This document shows positions 32,078 through 45,060 of a stretch of DNA of 64,000 bases, piece by piece. The notes under the pieces were generated by a model. The model made no database searches and had not been told where the DNA came from. It worked only from the letters and a program-made list of their open reading frames with translations. Position 1 is the first letter of the stretch, and each line of letters begins with the position of its first letter. Source of the stretch: Siphonodentalium dalli (Eukaryota; Mollusca; Scaphopoda; Gadilida; Siphonodentaliidae). Location: positions 145,533,954 to 145,597,953 of the forward strand of contig CP136064.1 of NCBI GenBank assembly GCA_032622095.1. The letters run 5' to 3'. The position numbers and the translations under genes are program-made.

Positions 32078-32803
32078 ATGTTAACATTTCCTATCTTCGA
32101 TGCAAACATTTTCTTGACAACATCAACGCTACGACCGCGAGGTCGAGATAGGGATTGCCCTGCCTCCCTTGTACATCGAAGAAAATGGATCGGAACAAGG
32201 CTATTCCATCACCAACACTCAAACTCACTCTATGCAGCATTCCTAACTCTGCTTGTCACCCGATTAAACAGACCAGACCTGGAAGATGGTAACAAGCACT
32301 GCCATCTTGCACCACCCAAACCAGACAGTCTTACCAACAAGAATGCGATAGCTATTTGGTCCAGCTATCATGGCAGGAAATCAAGGTGTATCAAACCTGG
32401 TGTACCACAGCAGAATTTTCAAATTTTGCTTCTCATCCCGAGCAGAAAGACGAACCCGGGCCCGAGAACACGAGTGAAGTACCCTCGCGTGACTTGTCGC
32501 AAAGCCTGCAGATGGGGTCAAAAATGTATTGCCTGTGGAAAATGTGATGAATGGTACCACAAAGCATGTACCGGTATGTCATCAGCTACATTCCAGCACT
32601 ACGCTATCCCATCAGTGTCATGGTATTGCATCTCATGCAACAAAGCAAACCACTCATCAATTGTATACACAAGAGTTTCATCCTCCAACACCGACTCCTC
32701 TACCACCCGTTCGATGTCGCCTGAAAGATCTGGTGCTCACAGTGTCCTAAATACTACTTCTGACACCCTCAGCTCAATCGGTACACCACAGACAGCATCA
32801 TAG
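32078..32803 (+). CDS. LINE first ORF with PHD-type zinc finger
   Basis: Of the 241 residues, the N-terminal half is basic and unremarkable. NPGP near residue 131 is a landmark often seen at the start of CR1/L2-type proteins. The finger follows: C..C....KC..CGKCDEWYHKAC, then WYCISC, giving the Cys4-His-Cys3 arrangement of a PHD finger near residues 140-190. The tail is Ser/Thr-rich. Such fingers in LINE proteins probably help bind chromatin or nucleic acid; that is inference. The frame ends at a TAG just before the endonuclease. Confidence 0.78.
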   Translation: MLTFPIFDANIFLTTSTLRPRGRDRDCPASLVHRRKWIGTRLFHHQHSNSLYAAFLTLLVTRLNRPDLEDGNKHCHLAPPKPDSLTNKNAIAIWSSYHGRKSRCIKPGVPQQNFQILLLIPSRKTNPGPRTRVKYPRVTCRKACRWGQKCIACGKCDEWYHKACTGMSSATFQHYAIPSVSWYCISCNKANHSSIVYTRVSSSNTDSSTTRSMSPERSGAHSVLNTTSDTLSSIGTPQTAS

Positions 32804-32879
32804 CCCAACGCTAGGAACAGCTAGCGTGGATGTAAGAAACCTACTACGGCTACTAGTAATCAACTTCCAGAGCATCAAA

Positions 32880-33690
32880 GAATAAGGTTCCAGAAACTCA
32901 GGTCCTAATTGACTCCACACAACCAGATATAATCTTGGGGACAGAGACCTGGCTGAATGACGACATCATTCTTCGGAAATTCTCCCACCAACCTTCACAG
33001 ACCGAAGAAGAGACAGACCAGGAGATTCTCATGGCGGTGTCTTGATTGCGACAAAACGTTATCTGACTTGCACCGATGTACTCTCCGGAAAAGACACAGA
33101 ACTAATCAGCATACAGATAGCACTAACTGGAGGGAAATCTACTATTGTCACATCATTCTACAGACCACCAAGTGCCGATGATAATTATTTAGAGAAAGCA
33201 TGCGAGGAATTTGTCAAACTCAGAAACATGAGAAAGAATTCAATATTTCGCATTGGAGGGGACTTCAATCTCCCTGACATCGACTGGAGAGGAACATCTT
33301 CACAGCCAGACGATGGCCCTCCTAAACAAAGTGACAAACTAACATCAGTCCTAAAGGACCTTGATCTGGGAACAGATAATCGACTTTCCGACAAGAGGGG
33401 AAAATAATTTGGATCTTTTCGTCACCTCCCATCCACCCCCATCGACACGTGCAAACCTCTTGCACCAATAGGGAAATCAGATCATGATATCGTCCTAATA
33501 GACAGCGTTCTGACAGCGAAAAGAGAGAAAAACCAAAAAAGAAAGATCCTACTATCGAATAGAGCAGAGAGTAGTCTAATCAGCCTAGACTTGATGATCT
33601 TTCGTGAGAGATCTGCTGACATCAACACCATGTGGATGGACTTTAAGACCACTTGCCTTAACATCATGGACAAAAACATTCCATCTTAGC
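32880..33690 (+). pseudogene. LINE endonuclease, frameshifted
   Basis: Motifs appear in more than one frame: ILGTETWLND (about 32,932, the catalytic Glu), DSHGGVLIATKRYL (about 33,030), VTSFYRPPSADDNYLE, GGDFNLPDIDW (33,258-33,290) and KSDHDIVLI (about 33,476, the catalytic Asp-His pair). At least two frame changes and a stop near 33,407 separate them. Confidence 0.8.
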
Positions 33691-33949
33691 TTTCCAGCCC
33701 CAAGTACACAAACCCCTGGGCGAACAGCAGCATCAACAGGCTATCTAAAAGGAAACTAAGAGCTTACCAAGAGCGAGAAAGACCAATAACACAAAAAATT
33801 GGGAAAGATAGTCAATATTGAAAAGGGATACACAAATTGAAACGAGGAAGGCTCACAATTCGTACCTAAAAGATGCCATCGGCCCTCAACTCTATTCCTC
33901 ACTTACGACATTTTAGTCCTATCTACAAAGCAAGAGACAAGATTATAGT

Positions 33950-35339
33950 GGGGTGGCACCCTTGATTGGATCTGATGACAAGGAGAGTAAAGCAGAAATC
34001 CTGAATGCCCAGTTCCAGTCCGTCTTCACTCAAGAGGATGTTTCTTCCATACCATATAAAGAAGCAAGCGCACACAATCAGATGGAAAAAATCAACATCA
34101 CTGAAAATGGGGTACTCCGACTGCTGAAGAACATAACATGCACAAAACAACAGGTCCTGACTTAATCCCGGCCAAATTCCTCCAGTCGTTTGCTTCGGAA
34201 CTTGCACCCATACTGAAGCACATCTACCAATTCTCTTTAGATACTGGCACCATTCCTGATGACTGGAGAAAGGCACTAGTCTCACCGATTTAAAAAAAAA
34301 AGGAGACAGACACCAAGCATCCAACTGTGTCACTCAAATCAATTCCCTGCAAGATCATGGGGCACATAATACACAGCCAAACTATGGCTCACCAAGATCC
34401 TAGCAGATCATCAACATGGCTTCATGTCCAGACGGTCTTGTGAAACGCAGCTTTTAGTCACCATCATCCTCCTTCACCTCTTCTCAAACAAAACTGTTCG
34501 CCGACGACTGTCTTCTCTTCCAAAAGGTATCATCTAAATCAGACACTTAGAAAACTGCAAAGAGATCTATAACGCCTAGATAATTGGGAATCGACATGGC
34601 AGATGTCATTCCACCCTCAAAAGTGCAACATCTTCCACATTACCAACAATGAACGTCCCATGTTAACAGACTACATGGTCACACTCTGGAAACAGTAACA
34701 CACAACAAGTACCTGGGAGTTGTGACCAATAACCAACTGCGATGTGGACCTCACGATGACCTCATAACATCCAAGGCACAGCTGTCGCTCGGATTCCTTA
34801 GAAGAAATATGCGAGGCTGTAGGAAAGAAGGTAAGGCAGCATATCAGCCATTGCCAGATCTATCCTGGAGTATGCCTCCATTGTTTGGGACCCACACACA
34901 GAGATTGGGTACTCAACTAGAACGAGTCCAACGCAGAGCCGCCCGATTTACTACCAGCAACTATTGGTCCAGAACACCAGGAGCAATGACTGACATGCTA
35001 GGTGACCTGCATTGGGAATCTCTCCATGACAGAAGAGCGAAAGACCGCCTTACGATCCTCAGGAAAATTAAGGATAGAGTGGTCGACATCAATCCAGACT
35101 CGTATATCAGGCAAGGCGATGAAAGGACACAGGGCAAACACAAACTATATCAAAGCACCACTGAGATCGACGTATACCACCGGCCGTTTTTGCACGTACC
35201 ACCAGACAGTGGAACAAACTGTCCCAGAGTTTCAGAGTGGAGTTGGACAAGCTGTCGGCCAGCCACCCAGAATTCACCACTGACAAGAAAAAGAATAAGT
35301 AACTCCGGAGCTGTTTTTAACTGTATATACATATTTTAA
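33950..35339 (+). pseudogene. LINE reverse transcriptase, internally deleted
   Basis: Pieces visible are the early finger region (33,953-34,165), PGPDLIPAKFLQSF...DDWRKALVSPI (34,150-34,290), HGFMSRRSCETQLL (about 34,415), then directly LFADDCLLFQKV with the catalytic FADD at 34,497-34,508. The part between, including palm motif A and the GxPQGS-type block, is missing. The C-terminus (34,722-35,339) reads YLGVVTNNQL, VQRRAARFTTSNYWSRTPGAM and LHWESLHDRRAKDRL, typical of this LINE group. The 34,722-35,339 frame is open for 205 codons. Confidence 0.82.
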
Positions 35340-35419
35340 CTGTTTTGACCACGCATGCGCCAGGCTTTAAACACTCTTATAAGATATTTGTCTTGTGTGG
35401 AAGGAGACGATCAGCCGTA

Positions 35420-36430
35420 AAACATGGCCGCCGGCAGCCATCTTGGATTTTACTCTTTGCATGATAAATTGTTTGGCACGGGCTACAGGTCATACCTTTG
35501 ATAGGATCATTATGAAATTTGTCATGGGCGCTGACATTGACATGTAGATGGGAATGTGTCATTTTTGGGTCATTCAGCCATAAAACATGACCGCTGGCAG
35601 CCATCTTGGAATTTAATCTTTGCATGACTAAATCCTTTGGCACGGGATATATGTCATACATTTGTTCGGATCATTTTGAAATTTGTCATAGGCGTTGACA
35701 TTGACATGTAGATGGGAACGAGTCATCTTGGGGTCATTCGGTCATAAAACATGGCCGTCGGCAGCAATCTTGGATTTTAATCTTTGTATGACTATATTCT
35801 TTGACACAGGCTACAGGTCAAATCTTTGGTCGGATCATCATGAAATTTGTCATGGATGTTAGCAATGACATTTAAATGGGAACGAGTAATTTTGGGGTCA
35901 TTCGTCAAAAATCATGGCTGCCAGCAGCCATCTTGGATTTCAAATTCAAATCAATTAGCACGGACTACAGGCCGTACTGTTTGTCTGATCATCATGAAAT
36001 TTGCAATTTATGTTTATATTGACATGTAGATGGGAACGAGTCATTTTGGGGTCATTCGGCTTATAAACAAATGGCCGCCAGCAGCCATCTTGGAATTTAC
36101 TCTTTGCATGACTAAATCCTTTGTCACGGGCTACAGGTCTTTTGTAGGATCATCACGAAATTTGTCATCGATGTTAATATTGACATGTAGATGGGAATGA
36201 GTCATTTTGGGGTCATTCGGCCTTAATACATGTCCGCTGGCAGCCATCTTGGATTTTACTCTTTGCATGACTAAATAGTTTGGTACACCCTACCGTCCAC
36301 TTCCCTCAGCCGATCATCACCAAACTTCATATTAATCTTGATATTGATCTGTTAGATGGAAGCTATCAAATGTTTATGAATTCTATTCGAAAACATAGCC
36401 GCCAGCAACCATCTTGGATTTTACTTTATA
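35420..36430. repeat. Tandem array, period about 162 bp
   Basis: Seven units. The anchor GCCATCTTGG (or a one-base variant) recurs at 35,437, 35,600, 35,764, 35,927, 36,084, 36,243 and 36,409, spaced 157-166 bases. Each unit also has ACATGTAGATGGGAA, GGGTCATTCGG and a CATGGCCGCC block. Units differ by many substitutions, so the array is old. No coding potential. Confidence 0.88.
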
Positions 36431-37700
36431 TATGTCTCTTCATGTTGATAATCTAGTATCATTTAGACATTTCAACTTTCCGCAGTCCTCATCGCTCCAT
36501 TGACTGTAACACAAGAAATTATTCCCTTTCCAAGTTGAGCTATACAGTGTCATTGACACTTTCATATAACTAAGCATCCTATATGTGAAGTTTCATGCTT
36601 TAGTATAAACATAAACATAAACATAGTCATAAAATCGTGTTTATTTGGGGCTGATGGTCGAATAATTCGGAGTTGGATCGTGACGTTTGTATTTGAATAA
36701 CTACAAGGCTCATCGGGTTTCCACAATCGGCTTTTTCAACTTTTCTCCAAATAATTTATGCCGTTGCCATGGAAACCATATATTATCCTGACACATGCAG
36801 CCACCCCATCCAAAAAGTTCCCACTATAACTAAGCAACATATTTGTGAATACAGTGATTTAGTTACTAAAGTAAAACAAACGTGTTTATTTTGTTCTGAT
36901 AAAAGGTATCTAAAGGTCTCTAAAGGGTAATGTATCGTGACTTACGTACTGCCTCAAATACTATAAAACTTATTACTTAAAATGTGATTAAATATAAACT
37001 ATAAATGTTGTGACATGTTGGCCGTGATCGTTTTGTATCAAGTATATCAAGTTGAACGTGGTGATGGTGTTCAAATGTTTGTGTATTGTGTTGGGGGTTG
37101 CTTTTATGACTAACACATGTGCTATGGGTAGCGAAATATGAGACAATTTATAAACAATATATATATACAACTACCTTTTCCTTATCAATTGACTTTGACC
37201 CTATATGTATTATGGCCTAGACCGTTTGATGGACCAGTAATGGCACTATGAGTTCACATCATTTCTTCAAACACAAGGCTCATCGGGTTACCAACAGTGG
37301 GTTTGTTCAACTTTCTCCAAATATTTGATGCCGTTGCCATTTGTACTGCCACAAATACTATAAAAACTAGTACTTAAAAAGTTAAAATGTGATTATGTAT
37401 CAACTAATTGCTATCACTTGTTGACAGTTACTGTAGTATGCATATTCACCATATACCAAATTGAACACCGTGATTGCGCTCTACTTTTGGTGCATTATGG
37501 TGGGGATAGCGAATATGAGACACATGACCCCCCCCCCCCCCCCCCCCCCCCACCTGGTCACCCTCATCCAAAACGTTTTCCCTATGAATAAGCAACATAT
37601 CTTTAAAGTGTCATGGTTTAGTCACTAAAGTCACGATTAAACCCCTAAGGGACTCCACTATTGGGGACAGGAACCTATTCGACAGCACTAACCGGAAACA
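36431..37700. repeat. Diffuse direct repeats; no gene
   Basis: Two imperfect copies share ACAAGGCTCATCGGGTT...TTTCTCCAAATA...TGCCGTTGCCAT (about 36,700-36,790 and 37,265-37,345), each followed by AGCAACATAT and a TTTAGT-ACTAAAGT segment. No protein motif. Confidence 0.6.
37528..37551. repeat. 24-base C homopolymer
   Basis: An uninterrupted run of C in ordinary sequence. Length is likely polymorphic and may be imprecise in the assembly. Confidence 0.9.
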
Positions 37701-38724
37701 GGACAATTCCAATTTCAAGGGTGTTCACTGTCAATATCGCAACGTTGTTGATATGGGATCATTGGACATAATAACAAAAATAGAAATAATCATTGAATAA
37801 AATTTAAAAGGCCAAACCAGAGTGGATGTGCCAGTTACTATATACGGACTATCAATTTATTTTATAGCCTCGAAGTAGCCAAGTTTGTGTTTGCTAAATC
37901 ACCTGATAAAGTATGGTTGCCTATAAAACTGAATAAAAATATCCCGAAACAAAAACGACTATATTTTTGCATTATTTTGTTAGTGTACTACAACCGTTAA
38001 GAACACGGGATAATTGTTATATGGAACTAAAGCAATATTATTATGTTGGTATGATCGTGTCAATGTGGCAGGTATGGTGTTATCAGTCATTGGACTCAAT
38101 GATTTAATACAATTTTTTTTATTTTTTTTATACCCTAATTGTAATAATAATATTACAGTCAGGCCATGTACTTTTATATGCACGGAGCTCATGACAACGC
38201 GTCAAACCTGTTTCATGGTTAATTGGACAATTTATCTCATTAAAACTCAATATCGAGGTCAGCATTCATCGGAAGATTGTCAGGCAGATAAAAATATGAG
38301 CCAGTAAGAGCAAAGGTTTCATTGAGTAAGTTATATTTGGCTGCGAAAGATGCAGGGATTAATTTAAATATGTCATGTTGGTAACAATATCTAGCCGAGA
38401 ATTCCTCAGACCTACAGACGAATGCGACCGGCAAATTTCAAAATTGGTCACTTGACCTCCCCATGAATATCTTCTGGGAAATTCCAGGGAATGCGTTCCC
38501 ATTATCGGGCCATTGTGTGTGTGTCGCGGTCGCGCAATTTTAACACTTTCGAGGTAAATACACGTGGTTGTGAATTACGTCACGCCACGTGGATCCAGGC
38601 GGAAGTTAACCTCACCATTCCGATGCCGCGTACGTTAGTGATACCGGAGTTATAGCGTGCGCGTTATGTTTTTTGACTGACCGCAGTGCCCGATCCGCCG
38701 AATATGAACATGTTATCAACTGTT
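37701..38724. other. No feature recognised
   Basis: AT-rich sequence without protein-like frames. A T-rich stretch at 38,110-38,130 is the only visible structure. Confidence 0.4.
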
Positions 38725-38812
38725 ACGGCAGTCCGTGGCCCACGGCAGTCAATTGCCGTGGCAAATATTGAAGCCTACGGCGATTGCCACGGCAATGCCG
38801 ATTGCCGTGGTG
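38725..38812. repeat. Palindromic GATTGCCGTGGC-type cluster
   Basis: Direct and inverted copies of ATTGCCGTGGC / GCCACGGCAAT alternate (CCGTGGCCCACGG, CAATTGCCGTGGCAA, GATTGCCACGGCAATGCC, GATTGCCGTGG), able to form several alternative stems. Confidence 0.75.
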
Positions 38813-38879
38813 AATGTGTGTCCTTTATAGACTCCAAGCGATTGAGCTCAAACTTGCTACCTATACGGGAAGTGCCATG

Positions 38880-39075
38880 GACGGGTTAAATTTTTGTGAC
38901 CCCGACCTGACCTTGACCTTGAAAATGATCAATTTAAGGTCAAATCGGGTAAAACTGGCAGATTTCGACGAAATTTTACACCTAGGTGCAGCATACGTGT
39001 CTCGGAAGCTGTTGCAATTGCTTTTTCGAACAAAGCCATGAGACGAACCACGCCAGTGGCGGGCTAACCTGCTAG
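38880..39075 (+). mobile_element. Helitron-like 3' end, another family
   Basis: The right end has a short stem CGCC-AGT-GGCG followed by a spacer and CTAG (39072-39075), then T. The body (GACCTGACCTTGACCTTGA...AAGGTCAAATCGGG) resembles the inner part of the minus-strand element at 45,854-46,030. The 5' end is not identified. Confidence 0.5.
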
Positions 39076-40300
39076 TATTCTATAAAATAAAATAAAATCA
39101 AGCCTGTGAGATGCCAGTTCGGAAATTGCAAGGCAATGGGGTTGGAATTGGTATTACGCAAACTCTAGCCACGCACCTGACTACATCGGCGGTACATGGA
39201 CATACTCTAAATGAAAACCCTTCCGCAGCGATCAAACGGTAACGTCGTGCAGCCAAATAAGATGATAATTGTGTTGTAGAAATAATACGGGAGACCGATC
39301 GTCAAAAATAACTCAACATCAAAATACAGAGAACAAAGCTTATCGATCCAAACTATGGAGTATCATTTTCTTGTATATTTCTCGCGTATACCTTCGGACC
39401 GGACGATATAATGCCGAACCGGACAGCTGAACCGGACATCAAAGAGATACAGGGTTGTATCGATTGCAGCCTGTGGTAATACAACCCGGAGTTATTATCC
39501 GGACAACAAGAACGTCGCGATTTAATTGTCAATGATATTGCAGAGCTCAATTATTTATTGAAGTAAAGAGTAACACCCAAGATGACGACTGGCGGCAATG
39601 TTTTTCAACTACAGTTGGAAACATTCGATGGTTCCCATCACTCAGAAGATCCACATGAAGTTTGGCGACGATTGGGTGAGGGGTGTGGTCTGTACGGCGT
39701 GCCAAACGAATTGATCATGCAAAGAGTAAAATCTAAGATAAATAATAATTCAAATTCGATAGCTCCCATCTAGTGACGATCCTAAACATGCCGGTAAATT
39801 TTCAAAACAATATCTCCAATAAATGCGGTCTGCAGGGTATGCCGATGGATTAAAGTTTGAAATCCAAGAACCAAGATGGCTGATGGCGGTCATGTATTTA
39901 ACGAATTTCGGAAATAAATCGATGGCTCCCATCTAGACGTCACCCCGCAGATATGAGGCTGACGATCGAATGAAAGACGTGACCTGTAAGGTGTACTAAA
40001 GGAAATAATCAATCTTCACCTCAATGATGGCTATTCCTCATACCAAGTTTTGTTTCGATCAGATAATTTGAACTCATGCATTGAACGTCCGGACAAGGAA
40101 TCGGACGGTAACATGGACTGATGGACGAACGGACGAGGCTGATTATAATAACTCTCTGAAATTTTCTGGGAGTCTACTGAGCTCAAAATACTTTTTTAAC
40201 CCAAGGTTTTCAAAAAGACACCTTCTGCATGTGACCATTTATAATACAGGTGCACCTTTTTCTTTATAACACAAACCGCGAATTCTGATACCGCCGATGG
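39076..40300. other. No gene; distant relatives of the 162-bp repeat
   Basis: Inverted relatives of the CCATCTTGG units occur near 39,578 (CCAAGATGACGACTGGCGGCAATG) and 39,866 (CCAAGATGGCTGATGGCGG), with TAGCTCCCATCTAG landmarks at about 39,760 and 39,925. A GGACGGACG-like tract lies near 40,090-40,135. Confidence 0.45.
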
Positions 40301-42842
40301 AGTTTAACGGGTTTGAACACGTGCTATTTCAAATGGCGACCCCGATTACGGGTCCCATAATTTCAATGAGTAAGTATGAAACTATGCTTTATTATGATCG
40401 CACGCCAATTACGCATTTAGCCTTATACCCTTAGAGGGTCATCGTCCATTTGTCAAAGGGAATCCATCGTCAAATAATTCCACGAAAATTACCCAAATTA
40501 TACAGGCCTTTTGGTGTATTGGAGATTTCCCAATATCGCCTCCGGGGTATTTTGTGACAGAATTGAGCACATATCCGACTATAAGTAGATCTTGCAATTA
40601 GGAGTATTTCATTGCGGTTGTTAGTACGTGTGTTTTATGGGTTTTATATCTACATTGACGATCTTTATGGCCGGCACGGATAATAAGCACCTTGGGCTTG
40701 TGGCATGTTCTATACCCATGCACCGCGTCGCGTTCAGTGTTGTTGTCGGTTGGTAAGGTTTGCTCCATGCACAGTAATTTTCAATGTGGGTTAACTTGTT
40801 CCCTATAATAACAGTATGTTATAGGACCACGTCGTGGTATGCATGTGCCAAACTAGCAATATTTACGGCTGATTTGATTCTGCTATGGTTGTCAGACATT
40901 TGAAGTCTGACTAGATGAAAATGTCAGTTGTACTATCAGTGGAATTTTACTGGCCGTGCCTACTTACGCCGTTTGTCGTTCAACAAATATACCAACACCA
41001 TAACCCTCTTCAATGGAAATTGACATGTAGTCAAACTTGTCAAACTGTGAACATTTGCATGTATGGGCGGACCATGCCTCCGGAAAACACATTGCGACGA
41101 AAATAGTCCATGCGCACGTCCATCTATAATTATAGTATACATTACCAATGGTTTACTAACCACTGCTGTCTTGCGTGACCGGTTATGTCGGTTATGGTAA
41201 CATTTGGAAGAATATTATAGCGTAATAATGAATATGGTATAAAGTCAACTTAAAACGCTTGTTAATAACATTTACAGTAGAATTTTTGAAGACGATAAAC
41301 ACCACGAATAACGTGGTGAAGCACATGCAATTAAGAAAATACATCACGTCTCTTATATTTATCTGCAAAATATTATCCAGAGGAGGTAATGTATTGCAAT
41401 GTAACTGACAGGACCAAGTTATCGACGTCCACGATTGAAAGCCGGAAAGAATATGAGGAAAAAGTGAAGCGTTATCTCTGACTGAAACTTGTGTAGCTGT
41501 CAATTCGGGGCTGCGACACCACATGTCTTCAAGCTGACATAATGTATTTCTAATTCGAATGACCTGGTCCGATCGTTCAAACGAGCCTAAACGTAATTTA
41601 CACTATACTAGTATGTGTTTTTTTCATGTTTGAAGCCACATATATACGTCTTATAAGAAAGTTAGGTATTGACTAACGCACACGATTAACGAGTGCTTAT
41701 AAGGTGAGTATTTCATCTAACATGTGGGTTTCATCAGACCGATCACATGCCACTGTTCAGCGGCTTTCCGATACAAATCCTGAGCATGTCCATAAAACGA
41801 GCGATTTTATTTGTTGTAATAGATTTACTTTGAGTTTTTATTGCGATAATAACGGCCTCACAAGATGGCGATATTTAAAATTAATAAATAGACTTCTATC
41901 AGCGCAGTGCCCAACTCAATTGATTACAGACACTCAATCGTATACAGACCTTGTTAAAATTAATTGTAGCATTATCATAATGACTGCACACCACTGATCG
42001 GACCACATGAACCCAATAAAACTCCCAATCCCTTTACTTCATACAAGGCAAACCACGATCCACTGAACCATTTCGCCGACCCAGGAGATATTCTTTTTCC
42101 ATACTGCTTTGACAGCGATGAGTTAATTGTACAACCTGGTCATAATTAGACATTTTGACGCATCCGTTTTCGGCGATAATTTCAGAATAATTTGTAATTA
42201 AAATCACGAGTTTAATATTTCAATTCTTCGCTGAGCTACGGTTTCTTTTCAGACATACGCATGTCTATCACGACGCCGCATTCCTGTCGCCAACACAGTC
42301 TCCGTGTCCATTTCAATCGACATGCTACGTTTGGGAGTGAATTATAGTCCTTAAACTGACGAACTCTTGCTTAAATAATAATCGTTGATCTCTGTGGCAC
42401 GCATAACTATGTGATTCAACACTTTACAAGCCAGGACGACAGCCATATAGATACATGGACAGGTATGATACCCAAGCATATGCCATTCATAACACAGACA
42501 TCACGAAGTTTTCACGAGCATCCAACATAAAACGCTGAGAAAAAGCACAAACGTATTTCAGGAACGATCTTCATTCACCTTAATCGGCAAGGAATTCATA
42601 AACGATCTTTGTCATATACTTCAGATCTTTGAACTCTGGTGCCATGGTCCAAAATTCAAAATCTAATACAACTGCCTCTTATATGAGGGTCGATATCTGG
42701 CCTCCCGGTTTTGTTTGATATTTGGCCTGGCCTCTGGCAAATATAGCTTCGATCTCATTATTTTCTGTTATAGAAAACGGATCTGGTGCATCTCAATGTA
42801 TATATAGTAAGAAAACATCCATACATATATATATACACCCCT
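40301..42842. other. 2.5 kb without recognisable feature
   Basis: Open frames here are short and of non-protein composition. No splice-bounded exon with a recognisable domain was found. It could be intergenic, intronic or old transposon sequence. Confidence 0.4.
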
Positions 42843-43211
42843 GTTCAAGTGGTCCTGCTAATATGCTATGATGCGGTTGGTCCTGCTGACTTGCTACGAT
42901 GCGGGTAGGTCAAACTGATTTCGCGGTGTTTCGCTATTCCGAGCGATTTGAGAAAAAAACAGTGCGTGTATGAAACATTCAATAACATATAATACAAGCA
43001 GTATTAAAATATTTCGCAATAATTATGTTTTTTAATGTTTGATACGTATAATGGCTTTTGTTGGATATGTTCTGATTATGGGAACACCGCGAAAAAAGCT
43101 AATTAAAAAAAATTCACGGTAGTTTTTATTAACACCATCAGTTTGCCCTAACAGCATCATAGCAATTCAGCAGGATCCAACCGCATCATAGCACACTAGC
43201 AGGACTTGACC
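42843..43211. mobile_element. MITE with about 70-bp terminal inverted repeats
   Basis: The left end (GTTCAAGTGGTCCTGCTAA...GCTATGATGCGGTTGG) and the reverse complement of the right end match over about 70 bases with few differences. Each arm contains two tandem versions of CCTGCT...GCTATGATGC. The interior is AT-rich and non-coding. A clear target duplication is not visible. Confidence 0.8.
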
Positions 43212-43635
43212 AAGCTTCGACTCGCGATATGATTCACAAAGATAAATGGAATATAGAACGCATGCACGGAAAGTTGCATGTCTGGATTATGATGAACCTC
43301 TAATTAGAACGCTAATCAAGTTCAATGGACATTCGTGTGCAACTATGGTTACGGAATAACAAATTATTGCGCTAACATGCACCATAAACCACAAGGTCAA
43401 CTCTTAAAGTTGAAGTGATGTCGTATAATTGGTTGTAGTTTTTACCAAACACAAGAATAGACCAATGCAGAATTTTTAGACAGAACGTTTGCCGTTAACG
43501 TGCATCATACATCTGCAATGGCCCGTAACTGTATCAAAATATAATGTTCGAGTTTTCCCATATATAGTTTTACCATAGTTTGTGGTTAGAGCGGCACATA
43601 ATCTTCAGGAATCAAACCCTAATCCCGACCCAGGA
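43212..43635. other. No feature recognised
   Basis: Low-information AT-rich sequence between the MITE and the hAT-family copy. Confidence 0.4.
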
Positions 43636-45060
43636 TGTGGCTTGATGGTCTTCGTTCTTTGGGGGTGTCCACCTTGGAATTTCCAACTGCATCCCCGCCC
43701 CCTTTGACTAGGCTAAACTTCCAAGTTCGTGTAATACCATCTGCACCCCCATTGGCTCGAAAGAGGACCCACTGGACCGCCTAGTGGGAGAAACATTTGT
43801 AATCTGAACATGAAGACTCAAAATCCTTACATCCAGAAGTCTTAACTCCAGGTAAATTCAGGTCTCGATTTGTTTAATTCATTAGCAGTTTTAACTAGCC
43901 ACCGGGGAGGGACCAGGACCCTTGCACCACAATGGGAGAACATTTTGAAAACTGCAAAATCCTAGCATCTAGAGATACATTTATGTTTTAACTCGTTTCT
44001 CTCGAACAAACATAAATTATTTCTAGAATAACAACTACGAATTATATAAACGAAGTTTTAATCTAGAAATTCAGGTTAACGATTTGCCTCACATAAATTG
44101 TGCACATCATATATATATTGTTATCAATACATACTCACAAAATACCTGCAATACAATAAACATGTATCATACAATGAAACTAACTTTTACAGTCTATATT
44201 CTCATATGTATTGATGATCAAATTTTTCAAAAGCCAATATAATCGAATTGTTATATATAGAGAGTTCATATTCCCACGAACTCAATATTACATAAGTTAG
44301 TGCCTTATACAAATGTCGTACTCAATTATAGATAAGCATCGCATACTTTGTATATATCATTCTGCTCCTTCTCTATAGTTCAGTTATATTAAAATCTCAA
44401 TAACACATCTTTCATCATATGATTTAACACGAATAATTATCTACGTTACTAACTTTGTATTGGAGGGTGTGCCAATCGCGCACATTAGAAGCTGAACGTA
44501 GAATGAGTGCTAAAATCTTGTTTGCGTTCAAGCACCCCCGTCGATCTAATATTTTCCATTAACACCATATCTCCAAATAATTCTTCGTTGATCTTCAATA
44601 AAGTAATGTAACTCCAGGCAAATTCAGGCTTCGAATTTTAAAAATTAATTAGCAGTTTTTGACTGACCACCGATGAGGAATCAGGACCGCTCGTAACCAG
44701 TGGGAGAAAATTTTGAACTCTGAATCTGAAAACTGCAAAATCATAGCATCTCGACTGGCACCAGGCTCACCAAATGTTGGAAATTCTGACCTATCAACCC
44801 CTAAGGTTGCAAAATTTCCAACTATGGCCATTTCAGTCCAAGATTTAGACCAAAAGCAGGAAAATATTGTTTGTTTAATAACAGCAAGTTTCTCACTAAT
44901 AATTCGTTGGAAAATCAAACTACGAGAACACTTTCAACCTATTGCCGGTGTGAAATTTCCAACTACTGTTGTGTCAGGTATGACATTTCCAGCTATTGAA
45001 CAAATTGACCTAAGATGGGGGAGGTAAGACCCCCAACACATGTCGCCACTTTCCTGTGCA
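43636..45060 (-). mobile_element. Degenerate second copy of the hAT-type family
   Basis: It is in the opposite orientation to 2,581-3,617. Shared segments include AACTGCAAAATC-TAGCATCT, GTTGGAAATT-type blocks and CTGACCACCG-GAGG. The outer ends (CAGGATGTGGCTTG near 43,640; ATGTCGCCACTTTCCTG near 45,040) are eroded versions of CAGGGATGTGGCTAG. An AT-rich foreign stretch at about 43,995-44,595 splits it. No target duplication survives. Confidence 0.6.

Larger units (their letters stand above)
32078..35339 (+). mobile_element. Decayed CR1/L2-like LINE with PHD finger
   Basis: A PHD-type ORF, endonuclease and reverse transcriptase pieces follow each other on the + strand. The RT is collapsed: after HGFMSRRSCETQLL (about 34,415) the sequence jumps to the catalytic block. 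The 3' ORF ends at 35,339. The element is flanked on both sides by units of the 162-bp repeat. Confidence 0.85.

Noticed and set aside
37528-37551. C homopolymer as a telomere-like or assembly-gap signal
   Set aside because: No repeat unit around it and sequence continues normally on both sides; it is a simple homopolymer.
40301-42842. Possible host exons (for example 41,704-41,997)
   Set aside because: No recognisable domain, and composition is no different from non-coding sequence; nothing supports splicing.
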